A stretch of 64,000 nucleotides of DNA from Haliclona indistincta (taxonomy: Eukaryota > Porifera > Demospongiae > Haplosclerida > Chalinidae). Shown piece by piece: positions 33,755 to 61,200 of this stretch; position 1 is the stretch's first letter; each line of letters starts with the position of its first letter. Location: NCBI GenBank assembly GCA_964017065.1, contig OZ024786.1:8065047-8129046 (forward strand), given 5' to 3'. Made by a program: the position numbers and the translations under genes. Under the pieces are notes generated by a model, which saw only the letters and a program-made list of their open reading frames with translations, had not been told where the DNA came from and did not search any database.

Positions 33755-34803
33755 TACTTTCAAACTTCTAAGCGAGGCACTGTGTTGTATTAGGGTCAAA
33801 ATGTTTACACAAACCAATAGAAATCCATAACGATCATTGACCATAACAATCAGGTACCTCAATAGACTATACTCTACAAATACACCAGCTAAACAACGCA
33901 CAGACGTATGCATAGATGATTATCAGTAATGAAAAGAAAAATCTCAGCACAATAACATGGCTCGTGTGCATACTAGCCGATGATGATATTAATTTTAGTT
34001 GTATCAATTCATAAAAAGCTGTTTTACTGCAACAGCTGTGTTGCTGTGATGCATCTTTTATCATAAAGAATAAACAGGTAATCAACAATTGTTAAGTGGT
34101 ATATGAGCCTCCAGCAAAGTTGAACGTACGCTAGGAAGCATATACAAACGACAATTTTAGCTTCACTTTAGCATCAAAACGTATTTCTCGAGTTATGCGC
34201 AATGTAGTCAGCCACGTGACATTTGGGTGTGGTCCAACGTACGAACATGGAACTATGGCGTCAAGGAAGCAGAACAAGGCAGAGTTTACATGGACAGAGC
34301 ACGAAGCAGAGCTGTTGCTGAACATTATACATGATTACAAAATCAAGCAATTTACAGTTTACAGACAGGACGTGTTGGGAAAGTGTTCACTTGAAATATG
34401 CTAATATTCTCGAGTTGTACCAGAAAGAACACCCCAGAAATGATGAAGAAGCTAGGGAAACCCTAAAAGATTATAGACACAGGGCTAATCAGATTACCAA
34501 GCAAATTCTTACAGGGTTCCATCAACAGCACCAAAGCATTGTGGAAATGAAACCTGTCTGAAAATGTCTTTACTTTGTCCTTAACTTGTTGGAAGATGAA
34601 TCAATGGTTTCGGCCTAGATATTAACGGGATAGAAACTTGCTACTTTCACACTTATAAGCGAGGCATTCAGTGTTGTATTAGGGTCAAAATTTTTATACA
34701 AATCACTAGAAATTGCATAGATTGACCATAACGATCGGGTACCTCAATAGACTATACTCTACAAATACACAGGCTATGCAACGTACAGACGTATGCATAG
34801 ATG
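33755..34803. repeat. Pair of direct repeats of about 170 bp
   Basis: Unit 1 (33755-33926, GCTACTTTCAAACTTCTAAGC) and unit 2 (34637-34803, GCTACTTTCACACTTATAAGC) share CTCAATAGACTATACTCTAC and ACGTATGCATAGATGA. The homology extends leftward across the hAT insertion point (27440-27459 against 34605-34636), so unit 2 is the empty-site relative. Confidence 0.8.
34195..34560 (+). pseudogene. SANT/Myb-like transposon accessory gene, 5' part, frameshifted
   Basis: MASRKQNKAEFTWTEHEAEL starts a SANT/Myb-like helix (Trp, acidic cluster, LLL). After a frame change near 34340 the downstream frame continues WESVHLKYANILELYQKEHP and TLKDYRHRANQITKQI. A Trp-rich trihelix start followed by this spacing is typical of SANT-like genes carried by Harbinger-type elements. 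No terminal repeats were located. Confidence 0.5.
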
Positions 34804-35099
34804 ACCAAGAGAAGTATAGCCAAAGTATGCGCATCCATTTACAAGCAGCAAGTCACATGAAACCAAGACGTTTTTATCCAACAATACCGTTTTGGGGTGT
34901 TAGCACAAGAAAAATCATCGTTTTACTCATCACCATTTTCATGTATTCACTTTGGTACTCGTTTCTGGATCCATTGCAAGCTCTTTCTGGTGCCCACCAA
35001 CACCCTACACATACATGAGTCAGTGTCCATCCGTATGCTACATTTTCTTACTCTCCCTCTCCTACTATCAAGTCAGCCATCCTCCATGCGGTTCGTTTT

Positions 35100-35292
35100 C
35101 TTCACCTGCGTGTACTTCAGTGCCATACCTGTCTATGTTATCAAGCTTCTTAACAACAGAATCAAGAAGTGTAGTGGCTGCAAAGCATTATTTACACGTA
35201 AAGTTGATGGTTCCCCTCCTGACCCTCCGAACAACCTGGTAATTGCCCACGAAGAACGGCGACCATTCTCAGAATGTCAAGCGTATGAGTAG
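35100..35292 (+). pseudogene. Zinc-ribbon-like fragment of a repetitive gene
   Basis: The frame reads NRIKKCSGCKALFTRKVDG, then PPDPPNNLVIAHEERRPF. A CxxC followed by PPN(N/D)LVI..EERR is a module I associate with repetitive, transposon-like genes of invertebrates. The frame ends soon after and nothing N-terminal is recognisable. Confidence 0.4.
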
Positions 35293-35571
35293 ACTGCAAA
35301 ATGTGTACTATCACACTAACATTTCTTGCATACGTCGACAAGACCCTTCGTTTGTTTCCACAAGTATTGAACTATGTCGGGACGTCGATTTATTACCATG
35401 CAGTTCATAAGAAATATCTTTTGGACCATCTTGGGTGGTCTGCCATTTGACAATACTGGTTATCACTTGCGTGATTGCACGTGAATGATTAAAAATATTG
35501 TTTGTTGTAAAATTGTGTTGTAATTACAATCTTTGTTTCTAGTGGGTGCGGTTTTAATAAGTTAATTATGG

Positions 35572-36111
35572 CATAGATTTATGAGACTACGTAACCGGGA
35601 TTGGAAACGACAGTCTGATGTCAATAGCAACGCGTACAAACCACCTGAAGCACTCCATTTCCGATCGAAAAAGCTGATTTTGGGGCTAATTTTGGCCTTT
35701 GTGGCTCGTTTGCTGGAAAGCTCAAGGCGCTTCAAGAAATCCAACCAGCTTTTCAGACTCAATGCGCTCTCTTCTCGGTGATGGTAAAAGCTTAACGAGA
35801 TCGCTTTAAAAGAGTCCTTTGCGTGCAGTTGCTCATTTCCAAACAAACAGTGCGTTTGCAAGGATCCCTCCTGTGAGTTACTGAAGCTTCTGGTGGTTTA
35901 ATTGGTTGTTTCTAAGTGTCAACCAATGCCTGCTGTATAAAGTAGTGTGGTATTTGCCTGCATTAGCAATTTGTGTAGAACAAAATTGTCGCTTTGACCG
36001 TTGCTGCGCCGCTGACAGCCATATTGCAAGTCCACCCTAGCAACGGACGCGGAGTGTTTCAACGCACATGCACCGTTTCCAATCCCGGTTACGTAGTCTC
36101 ATAAATCTATG
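35572..36111. mobile_element. 540-bp MITE with 38-bp perfect TIRs and 7-bp target duplication
   Basis: Both ends are CATAGATTTATGAGACTACG followed by 18 more identical bases (35572-35609 against 36074-36111 inverted). The flanks are ATTATGG on both sides (35565-35571, 36112-36118). No transposase is encoded. CA..TG ends with a 7-bp duplication recall P-superfamily relatives such as 1360/Hoppel. The element at 50098-50744 has similar ends and also a 7-bp duplication. Confidence 0.93.
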
Positions 36112-36118
36112 ATTATGG

Positions 36119-36618
36119 GCGCGGTTTCCTGTTTTGTTTCTTTGTTTGTCGTTTCTTGCTTTACCGACACCCTCTCGAACCCTTCTTATTATATTCATGT
36201 ACATTATAGTCTATACTCTTCTTTGTATCGCTTAATTTTTAAACAGAACTCACCTTGCCAAATAAAGCCCACAGTCAGTCGATTTGCAGTCGATTTGAAT
36301 AACCACCCGGTCTGATGTCTAAGACGAAATAGTAGGTAAATTGATAATCGCTGAAAAAGACAATCACTTACCACGCTCCGGCTAATATTTAGGCTCAAGG
36401 CTTGCTCAGCTAGCCAGCTAGACCTAATAAGCTTCACCACGAATCACAAGCTGCTAGACCTTGAGTTTCACACCAGCTGGCGCGCGCGCTAATAATTTAC
36501 CGGCCCCATGGCCCACGTGTCAATTTACGATATGCGCGTGCTCAAAAGCACATGTTCAACATACAAATTAGTTATAACGTAGTTTTGACGTAGGTTGCTC
36601 TGTATACTTTTCTTAGCA
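36119..36618 (+). other. Upstream region of the SNAPC4-like gene
   Basis: No open frame of note. The last 140 bases before ATG 36619 contain GGCGCGCGCGC, a CCACGTG E-box-like hexamer and two GACGTA/ATAACGTA motifs but no TATA box, consistent with a housekeeping promoter. Start sites are not visible from sequence. Confidence 0.35.
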
Positions 36619-52196
<15,578 letters not shown>

Positions 52197-52307
52197 ACAA
52201 CGATTGTATTAATTCTTTAACTGTTTTATTATACACACACCTGTGTGATTGTGATTATGTCACTTAACAATTTATAGTTGCGACGTGTGTTTGTGTGTAC
52301 CTCTCTA

Positions 52308-52648
52308 ACTATGCCTATGTTACTAGGCTATGCCTATGTTACTAGGCTATGCCTATGCTACTAGGCTATGCCTATGTTACTAGGCTATGCCTATGCTACT
52401 AACTGTGCCTATGCTACTAACTGTGCCTATGTTACTAACTATGCCTATGTTACTAACTATGCCTATGTTACTAGGCTATGCCTATGTTACTAGGCTATGC
52501 CTATGTTACTAGGCTATGCCTATGTTACTAACTATGCCTATGTTACTAACTATGCCTATGTTACTAGGCTATGCCTATGTTACTAGGCTATGCCTATGTT
52601 ACTAGGCTATGCCTATGTTACTAACTATGCCTATGTTACTAACTATGC
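52308..52648. repeat. 18/19-bp minisatellite downstream of the SNAPC4-like gene
   Basis: About 18 units of TATGCCTATGTTACTAGGC (19 bp) or TATGCCTATGTTACTAAC (18 bp) in mixed order, with a few TATGCTACT variants. It lies between the SNAPC4-like stop and the Roc GTPase gene start. Confidence 0.95.
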
Positions 52649-52920
52649 AAGATACCATAGATTTGCTAATGCCATACAGATATCTGACTTAATCGGCAGC
52701 TGAAGAATGTCAATTACTTGATTACTAGGCATGAGTGTAGTCAGTATTGTTCCATATCTGTAATTCATTAGTCGTTTGTATTCCTTTTCTGTCTTGCAAA
52801 TTACCTCTAAACAGTGATTCTGTTTACGTATGACGGTATGAGTGGTTCCTGTTTACAGGAAAAATAGTCAACACCTTATTTTATTTAATAGTGGAGTGGC
52901 TGTATTCGAGTATTGTACAG

Positions 52921-55900
52921 ATGATGTCGCAAGATCAATTGGAGAAAGATTGTGTAGAAGCTTTCTATAACGCAAACGAGCGAGATGCTGATCGACTGCT
53001 ACCAATAATACGAGAGCCAGCTGACGTGAGGACAGCGAGGCGCAATATTCTGTGGGAGTGTCACGACAAATATGGACCCCCCTAAAAAGTTCCCCCCGGT
53101 CCATAATTTTCGGACCCCCGGCCCTGATATTTCGAAATATTTGAACCGGGGGGCCAGAAAATTGCTGAAATGTTTGGACCCCAGTGAATATATTTTGCCC
53201 CCCCCAGGTCAGTAATTTTTGGACCCCCCATTTATTATTTATGAACCAACAATTGTTGCAATACCTTTCATCACATAATAATCATGAAGAATAGCAACTA
53301 CAATACCTACAATACCAGTTACTATCCACAATTCCACATCCTCCACTACAACAGTACACATATCTTCATATGATACCACCGTTGACATCGACTGTACTCG
53401 ACCATGTTAGCAAAGCTCGCAGGCATGCGGCAGTCGCAGAATAGCTCTATCTCCTTCACAGCCTTAACTCTAGATTTTTTCTCTCGTCCTTCACTTCTAG
53501 TTGTCGAAAACATGGACCACTCATTATTTGACAAGCATGTGTGAAGTTGCTCCCTCATTTTTCTTTGATGGAACAAGAAAGCACTCGGATGTTTACCTGC
53601 AGCAAGTGTTGCTGCAAAATTTAAAGTTATAGCAAACAAACCACAATCCGAAGACCCTCTTTGTTGTTGACATTGTCTGAACCCACAGTAATAAAATTAT
53701 GCATGATGATTGATTATGACGTACCTGACGGTGATAGCATTCTTCTCAGTGCATATTATTGCTGCTACCTGCCTCTCTAATGCTCCAGTCACATGTGGGG
53801 GCATACTGTCGAACACATCTACTTCACCATTTGTACAACCAATGGTAGATACTGTGACCCAGTGTGACTAGACCGTATCATCGTATCATCGTCATTGTAT
53901 CATCATCGCCGCATCAGGCACAGGCACGTCCACGATCGACTCTTCTTTTCCCATGCTGTCCGTCGTTCTGAGCTCTTTCTCTGGTGAGGGTCATTTTATA
54001 GTATCTATTGGCCTTGATCAGTATCGGCAGCTGCAAACTAAGCGCCATAAGGGCACAAAGAAGACGCGTTGAAGTGAAACTACGAGGGGAACGTGTATTT
54101 CAATGGGGTCCTTAAATTACACCTGAATGCGCGAAATATTTGGACCCCCGGAACGAATATTTCGGGGGTCCTTAAATAACGTGACAGGAGCATTCACGTA
54201 CTGTAGCTTCTCTACTCCATCTTGCAACTCTCCACGGCTGGGTGGACCTCGTAGTTAAACTAATCACACGTTACAAGTGCGATGCTAAGTACCAAGACAC
54301 TGATGGAAGTGTTCCATTACATTATGCAGCTAGCAGAGGTCATCTGGAGTTGGTAAAATACTTTATCCATGAGCATAGCTGTGATCCCATGTTTAGAGAC
54401 AACACTCACTGGACACCACTTCACTATGCTTGTGCTTCTGGCTACCAAAACATTGTCCAATATCTTATCGAAGAGCTACACTGTGACCCATCATGTGAGA
54501 GTAAGACAGGTGAAACACCACTTCATCATGCATGTCTCAATGGTCATGCTCATATCGTACAATACTTACTTTCTATTCATGAAGTGAACCCTATGGCCAC
54601 AAACAAAATAGGTGGGACTCCAATAGACTATGCAAGAATACATGACAACAGTTATAATCTACTGAGACTGTTTCGGTTGTTTTCTCAATGTAAGGAAGAC
54701 TTTCCTGTTCACACGTACACAAAACTCATTTTAACTGGATATAGTGGTGCAGGTAAAACCACTCTATCTCAGCTCATTCACCTCATAGCCAATGAGACAG
54801 GTATCTTATCATGGCTATCATCAGGACGTGTACCTAATGTAGAATGTCACACGGCTGGAATCATACCCCTCCATATTGAGAGCAAGGTCAAGAAAGTTAA
54901 TAACATGGTATTATATGACTTCGCTGGACAACAAGAGTACTATTCTAGTCACAATGCTGTACTAGAATGTGTAATGAAACATTCAGCTGCTAACTTTATA
55001 TGTGTCATAAACCTGAGCGAAGGTGAAGAAAAGATCTGTGAATCTGTACACTACTGGATAAGTTTTATAGAGAATGCTTGCAGCTCAGTCAGTGCTGGCT
55101 CATCGAATATCATGATTGTTGGCAGCCATGCTGACCTGCTCTCTAAAACAGAGGTAAAGTGTAGAAGTGAAGTTGTAGAGAACATAGCAAAAAGCAGAAT
55201 GCAGAAGCTGACATATGGAGGATTTGTAAGCATGGATTGTAGACAGTCAAAAACCAAACAAGCACGTAATTTCTGCACTCTGCTTTTAACTAGTCAAAAA
55301 TCTATATTATCTTGCCAGCCAGGCATAAGTCTGTACTGTCATGTATTGTATGCCTTCCTCAATACAAAGCTAAAAGAGACAGCCTGTACACTCCAAGAGC
55401 TGGCCTCTATCGTTGCTTATGAAAAGGATTTCTTCATCGATCACACCAAGAGTATTCTTGATCACACTCTACTAAAGGATTTGCTAGTCACTCTAAGTGA
55501 CAAAGGGCTCATACTGTTTTTCCTAAATGAAAAACATTTTCCGTCTAGCTGGATTGTAGTCAAGAAGGATATTTTGTTGAAAGATGTAAATGGAACACTA
55601 TTTTCTCCATATAATGAAGTTGCCAGTAATACTGGCATTGTACCAATCAAAACCTTAGAGAAGCTTTTTCCACAGTACAACACTGCAATGCTAGTAGGCT
55701 GTCTCGAGAGCATGGAATTCTGTCGTCCAGTTGAAATTGAGAATCTAGAATCAGATGAGAGTAGCAAAGAATGTTTAACATCATTATCCCATGAGAAGTA
55801 CCTCTTCTTTCCATGTCTCGTTCAAAAGCATCGTCCTAGTAATCTTCCTTCTTGTACGTTTGGCTGGTGTCTGGGCTGCAGTGACAGTCACCAGTTTTTC

Positions 55901-57116
55901 AGTAATCGATTCTTGCATGTTCTTCTACTTCGACTCGCATTCAAATTTTCTCTTGCCAGTAAACATCTTCCTTCCTCTTCATCTATTATTGGCTTTGAGC
56001 GACAGTGTAAAGTGTGGCAAAATGGAATCAGCTGGAAGAGTGTATCTGGAGTATCTACAATAGTAGAAATTGTTGGTCGTAATCGATGGATAATTGTGCT
56101 TGCATCAGAAAAGAGCAATGAAGCAGCTAAAATTTACAGTAGTGTGATTAGAATTATTCTTGACCTTCAAAAGCAGCTGAGTAGTGTTGCAAAAACAAGT
56201 GAATGTCTCATCTCTCCTAATTTACTGACCCAATATCCATTTGATGCTTTGCCTGATACTGAGTTATTTGATATGCCTACGGTAGCTAGGTCGATGCTGT
56301 TTCGCCATAAGCTTATCTTAGACCAAAAAGAAGGAACAAATGCATTCTCAACAGATGAGGCTCTATCTTGTGAACCCTACTACCTCATGCGACCATCTTC
56401 TGTTGACCAACTTTTCAACAAAAGCACAGCTGGTCAGCCTGTTCCAGATTCCCTTCTTCAGGACATAGTCAAATGCTGCTATGTACCAAATAAGCCACAA
56501 AACCACAAAGAAATGAGGAAATTTGTCAATCATCAAAGCATTTTTGCCGGCAGAAATCCTCTAGTTAGTTCAATAACCTGATCTGGATCAATATATAATT
56601 TTGTGTATGCTTTTGCAGGCAGTTGCTGAATTGAGAGACAGGTTCCCTAGTCAAATAACTACTACAGCACTAATAGATGCAGTTAGTGATGATTTATCTA
56701 AACAATGAGTGAGTATTCATTATACAAGCAGTTAATGACCAAATTAATTTGCATCACTTCATGTAGGTATTGGTGATCTTGTCGATGTACTAGAGGTCGT
56801 GGAGAGTATCAGTGACTGGAAGAGGCTTGGTCTGATGCTAGGATTGTCATATCACCCCACTCTTACAAATATTGAGACCTATCGACAAGGAAAACCTGTT
56901 GATTGCAAACTAGACATGCTATCGGCATGGCTACAACAACGAGACAATGTGGAAGTTCCGTCTTGGAGTACATTACAAGCAGCATTGAAGAGAATGAGAG
57001 AAAATGAAATAGCTGACAGGATAACTAGGCAGTTAAGGTGAGTTAGTAAGCATTAATTGTATCGATGATTTCTTTCTCATACATGCAGAATAAAAGAGTA
57101 TCGCAGTGAATCTTGA
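52921..57116 (+). CDS. Ankyrin-Roc-COR GTPase gene with Death-domain exon, interrupted by a transposon
   Basis: Coding pieces: 52921-53058, then after the insert 54191 to about 56559, then 56619-56705, 56767-57037 and 57089-57116. ATG 52921 opens MMSQDQLEKDCVEAFYNANE. Ankyrin repeats follow (LLHLATLHGWVDLV, PLHYAASRGHLELVKY, PLHYACASGYQNIVQY, PLHHACLNGHAHIVQY). The Roc GTPase has a P-loop GYSGAGKT, a switch-II-like DFAGQQE and a VGSHAD G4-like box. A long COR-like region follows. The exon at 56767 encodes a Death domain (WKRLGLMLGL, then LDMLSAWLQQRD and WSTLQAALKRM). ROCO proteins of this type are cytosolic signalling GTPases that dimerise through COR. An unspliced frame stops at 56579-56581; a donor at 56560 (CTA|GTTAGT) joins NPL to AVAELRDRF in phase. 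The next junction has an in-frame TGA at 56706-56708 just before GTGAGT. The family is certain; the functional state is doubtful. Confidence 0.85.
53059..54186 (-). mobile_element. 1128-bp DNA transposon derivative with PHD-type remnant, inserted in a coding exon
   Basis: The ends are TGTCACGACAAATATGGACC and, inverted, TGTCACGTTATTTAAGGACC, matching at 18 of the first 23 positions. GGAG flanks both sides (53055-53058, 54187-54190). G/C-rich subterminal repeats of GGACCCCCGG..AATATTT occur near both ends. The - strand frame 53639-53346 reads MREQLHTCLSNNEWSMF, then FCDCRMPASFANMVE and CQRWYHMKIC. That is a PHD-like finger preceded by the short helical box seen in Ulp1-protease/PHD genes of invertebrate transposons. 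Only this fragment remains, so it is non-autonomous. Removing it with one GGAG restores an open frame in the host gene. Confidence 0.85.
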
Positions 57117-57989
57117 TGTGAGAGACAAAGATATGGTTCACAGGAAACTGTTACATTTTTACCTGAGCTGCCAAAATCAAAAAGAGACACTTTGATTGCC
57201 AATGGACGTTTTAAAAGAATATCCTAGAACTCCTTTGATCCTAATGTAGTTTTATATGCCGAACAATACCTGATGTTGATGATTATGCTGTGTTTAAACC
57301 AGTCGGACAATACTATCCATCGAAGCCGATTGCAATTATAAGGGCACTGCATGAAAGTTGCTAGTTAAAGCATAGATACAACTGAAGAACTCTCCACTGA
57401 TGGGTGAAATTAACCAAATTCGCAGATATAATTGAGCAAAAAAACAGTTCATAGACTTGACTTGTACACACTCAATAGCAGCAGTATATTGCTATACTGA
57501 TGCTATACTACTCGCTATACTGCTGATTTATAATGAGAATAGTGCAGTGAAGGAAAGTAATGTCGCAGCTGTAGCCTGGCTGCCACTAAAACCAAGACCA
57601 CACAGCCATTGTACTTGATATATATGTGAGCATGCGATTGTAGTTACTAAGTGGAAGCTATCAGCTTTCGACAAAATTTATAATTATAGTACAATTTACA
57701 ATTTCACCACACTAGCTAGGTATGTCAATCATGCTCAAGTATAAACTTCACTGGTTCCTACGACCTGCAGTGATAAACAACAATGTTGCCTAGCTAAAAA
57801 TAAAGTGCATGGAACCTTGCCTTTCGTTACCAAGGTGCTCAAGTGCCACATTTCAGGACATATACTTAGTTTCTGTAGAAGATACAATAACTAAAATACA
57901 TGCATCCATCTTGTACTACATGCATCCACCTTCAAGTATCAAGGTACACATAATTCACAAAACATCCAAACAACAGTAGTAAAGTCTGA
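57117..57989. other. Intergenic, convergent gene ends
   Basis: The Roc gene ends on the + strand and the saposin gene should end here on the - strand. I could not identify its last exon or stop. Nothing else is recognisable. Confidence 0.4.
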
Positions 57990-58266
57990 TCCAGGGGGCT
58001 ACTGGGAGCTTCAGCTCCCCACCCCAACAAGTAAACGGAAGTGAAATGTTTTCCTGAACTATCGACATGCGCATGTGCACTTAGCTTAAAATGGCCAGTA
58101 AACAAAGAAATTATAACTACTACTTACTATAGCACCCACTTACGCAAGCAAGTGTGGCTGTAGAGGTGATCGCGTACATGAGAAAATGACGTAAAAGAAG
58201 TGCTATCTAAACTTTTACTTTGCACACCGCCTGTTAGCCTCTATCTACCACCCTGGATCCGCCCCT
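57990..58266. mobile_element. hAT-type MITE, left end decayed
   Basis: The right end inverted is CAGGGGCGGATCCAGGGTGG, a terminus widespread among animal hAT MITEs. The left side retains only CTGATCCAGGGGG followed by a small hairpin (GGGAGCTTCAGCTCCC). It ends 12 bp from the splice donor of the last visible saposin exon (58279). Confidence 0.65.
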
Positions 58267-58278
58267 GAGTAGCCATAC

Positions 58279-61200
58279 CTGACAGATTTCTAAAGGATTC
58301 ATCCAATTTCCAATAGCTTGAACCACAATTGGTCCAAAATCCTTCACCAACATTGAACACTATTAAACAAAGATTGGGTCATTACAGGTCACACATGCTC
58401 AACTTACATTAGCTTGTAACTCTTGAGGTAACAGTTGACAAATGTCTTGCATTATGTGCTGTAAATCATCCTACGCATCCAACAAACCTTGACAATAGCA
58501 TTATTATTACCACTTACATCCACATTTGTGTCAGCTATCTCATCTTTAATTAGCTTGATAGTTTCTTCGCACCAGTCACAAGTGACATCTAAGTAAATTT
58601 AACAAACATTACTAGTTAAATCATAAAGACCGTACATGTCTCTTCATGAAATTTTGGGATAACAACTAATCAGCAAAAGTTAAAATGAACGTGATAGTCT
58701 CTTTTTTATTTGTACATTGTGATAGCACAGATTTAGCAAATAAATTAAAGAGTTAGGAATGAAAGTCCACCAAATGTAACGATGATGAAATTGTAATCTC
58801 CTCATAATAATTGCACCTCCTAATAATCGTTGCTAGACAATGACATAAATGTATGTAAAGATCATAGCAGGTTTCCAACAGAATTTTTTTTGAGGGAATC
58901 TTTCCATGTGTTAAAGGTAGATTAGCTTTATAGGGGTTCTAGGATATATCCCAGAATATATGCACCCTCTAAAATTAATATAAAAACTATGCTGCGAGTG
59001 ATTTTCAAGGCTGTTTTGGAAACCAAAGCTGTACAAATTTAACTTTCTAACCATGATTCTGAGGGACGATGAAGCAAGGAGAAAAATCCCCTATTTACCA
59101 GGGCGATAATGAGTACTTAACTGGGTTTCTACCGTTTCACCTAAAACAGTCAAGTTAATCTGTAGGTCGTATACATGTAGTTTAAAATTATTATTAATAT
59201 TTTTGATACAATCACGATACTAGCTAATAATATGCATGACAAGTATTCAGCAGTTCCGTGTATGCATAGTGTTAATAGCATGCATTTGTATGAGTTTGTT
59301 AAAATTGTAGCAGCAGCTCTTTAGTTCCCTTTTTTAAAGTTGGTATCTGCCAGCACGAAGAGATATCAACTTGAAACGCCTGGCAGTGCTGCAAAATTGC
59401 TGCAAGGAAGTAAAAGGAAAATAAATACACTACATATCAAGTGAATGAGTACCGAAGAAAAACTTTTTTACATTAGCACTACAGCCCTATTATATTTATT
59501 TTATTTCTTCACCAAAAGGTGTGACATGTAGAGTGCTACTCTAATCAGAGCACACCACACCATATTTATACTGGTACAACGGTTTTATTACTCCTTGCAA
59601 CAGCCACAAAAGAGTAAAGCGTGATCCATGCCTTATTTGGAAGGTTTATTACATTGCGTGATTCAGATTGAACACGGTTTGCGCTCTACACTTCATGCTC
59701 TACGCGTGCAAGATGTAATAAAACCGCCGTATGCAACAAAGCTAGTTTTTGGGCTTTTGTAGTACAGTAGTACTAGGTATTAAACACAGGACACAATCAT
59801 TAGTTACTTACCTGACACATAGTCTTTGGGTCAATGTAATTTGCAATGATTTCTACAACATCTGGTCCATAGGACTTGACAAAATCATCACACTGCAGAT
59901 AAAACAAATGATCATCACAAAGTGCATTCATGTACATATGTACATGTGTGCAGTGATAACGTAAACAGGACTACTACATGCTTTCAGTAAAACTTTATCA
60001 TCAAAAATCATACTAACTTCAATGTTAGCTACTGTGAGCTACAGTTTGAAATTTCCGGTATCAAATTTTCCCCAACATGAGTATAAACTATTGCTATAGT
60101 AACGGTGCTGTACCTCTGGCTTGACGGTTGATGGCATGATATCGCACACATCCATAATAAGAGACACCGCCTCTCCCTGTGTATCATGTAAAATAATAAT
60201 ACATACATAACCATATTATTACTGTGAACATAAAATTTTACAGATAACCAATATTTTTATTTCATGGATACATGGAATATGTAATATATAAACCATGGCT
60301 TGGAGGTGTGTATGCCGATTCACAATGTAAACTAACAAGGAACAACCATGGAATGGTAACACGATTGACTTGCTAACAGACCATAGATCCCTACATCAGT
60401 GGCTGCACATAAGATCAATATTTTGTCACAAGCTGAATGCACGTCATGTGTCAGTCAGCAACTAGCTGCACTAGCTATAGCCAACCAGAGCAGCCACTGA
60501 TGTAGGGATCTATGGTCTGTTAGCAAGTCAATCGTGTTACCATTCCATGGTTGTTCCTTGTTAGTTTACATTGTGAACCAGTGGTACATTTCACAACCCT
60601 ACATCCTTTTGATTTCGATAGAAATCTTTTTAATTTCTTGTTTCATGGATACATGGAATATGTAATATATAAACCATGGCTTGGAGGTGTGTATGCCGAA
60701 TATACCACCCGAGGTCGAGGTCAGAGGAAGTTTGCAGCCGAGATAAACCCCGAGCGAAGCGAGGGGTTTATCGAGGCTGCAAACTTCCGATGACCGAGAC
60801 CGAGGGTGGTATATTCGGCATACACACCGACAAGCCATGGTTCATATGTTATATACCTTAGCGTGTGGGCGTCGCTTCTTGCTCGCGTTCGCGTGGATCT
60901 CGATTTAGCGGTGAGTCACGGGCCGAGAGGAGGCCCCAAGTGTGTACGCGTACCTGAGTAGAGTGTATGGCAAAGACTTGGACAGCTTTGTGCTTCTAGA
61001 GCGAAAGAGCGATCGCCAAGTTTTCTTGTATTCATTGCAATATTCAACATGACTTGGGCGGGGTTTGTCACATGCTTGCCAATTTAATACCCACTAGTGT
61101 CAGGATGATTGTACACTATAAATCTCAGCCACTTCTGCGCATCTTCGCCCTGCAACTGGGTGCTGCTAGTTGCAAGGCGAACAACTGTCCGAGGATGCCC

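Noticed and set aside
34897..35292. 131-codon open frame as one gene
   Set aside because: Only the last 60 codons resemble a known module. The first half is hydrophobic noise and the neighbouring frame is equally open.
54369..54587. Second open frame inside the ankyrin exon, and - strand frames at 55051-55767
   Set aside because: They are shadows of the ankyrin-Roc-COR frame, which has the domain content.
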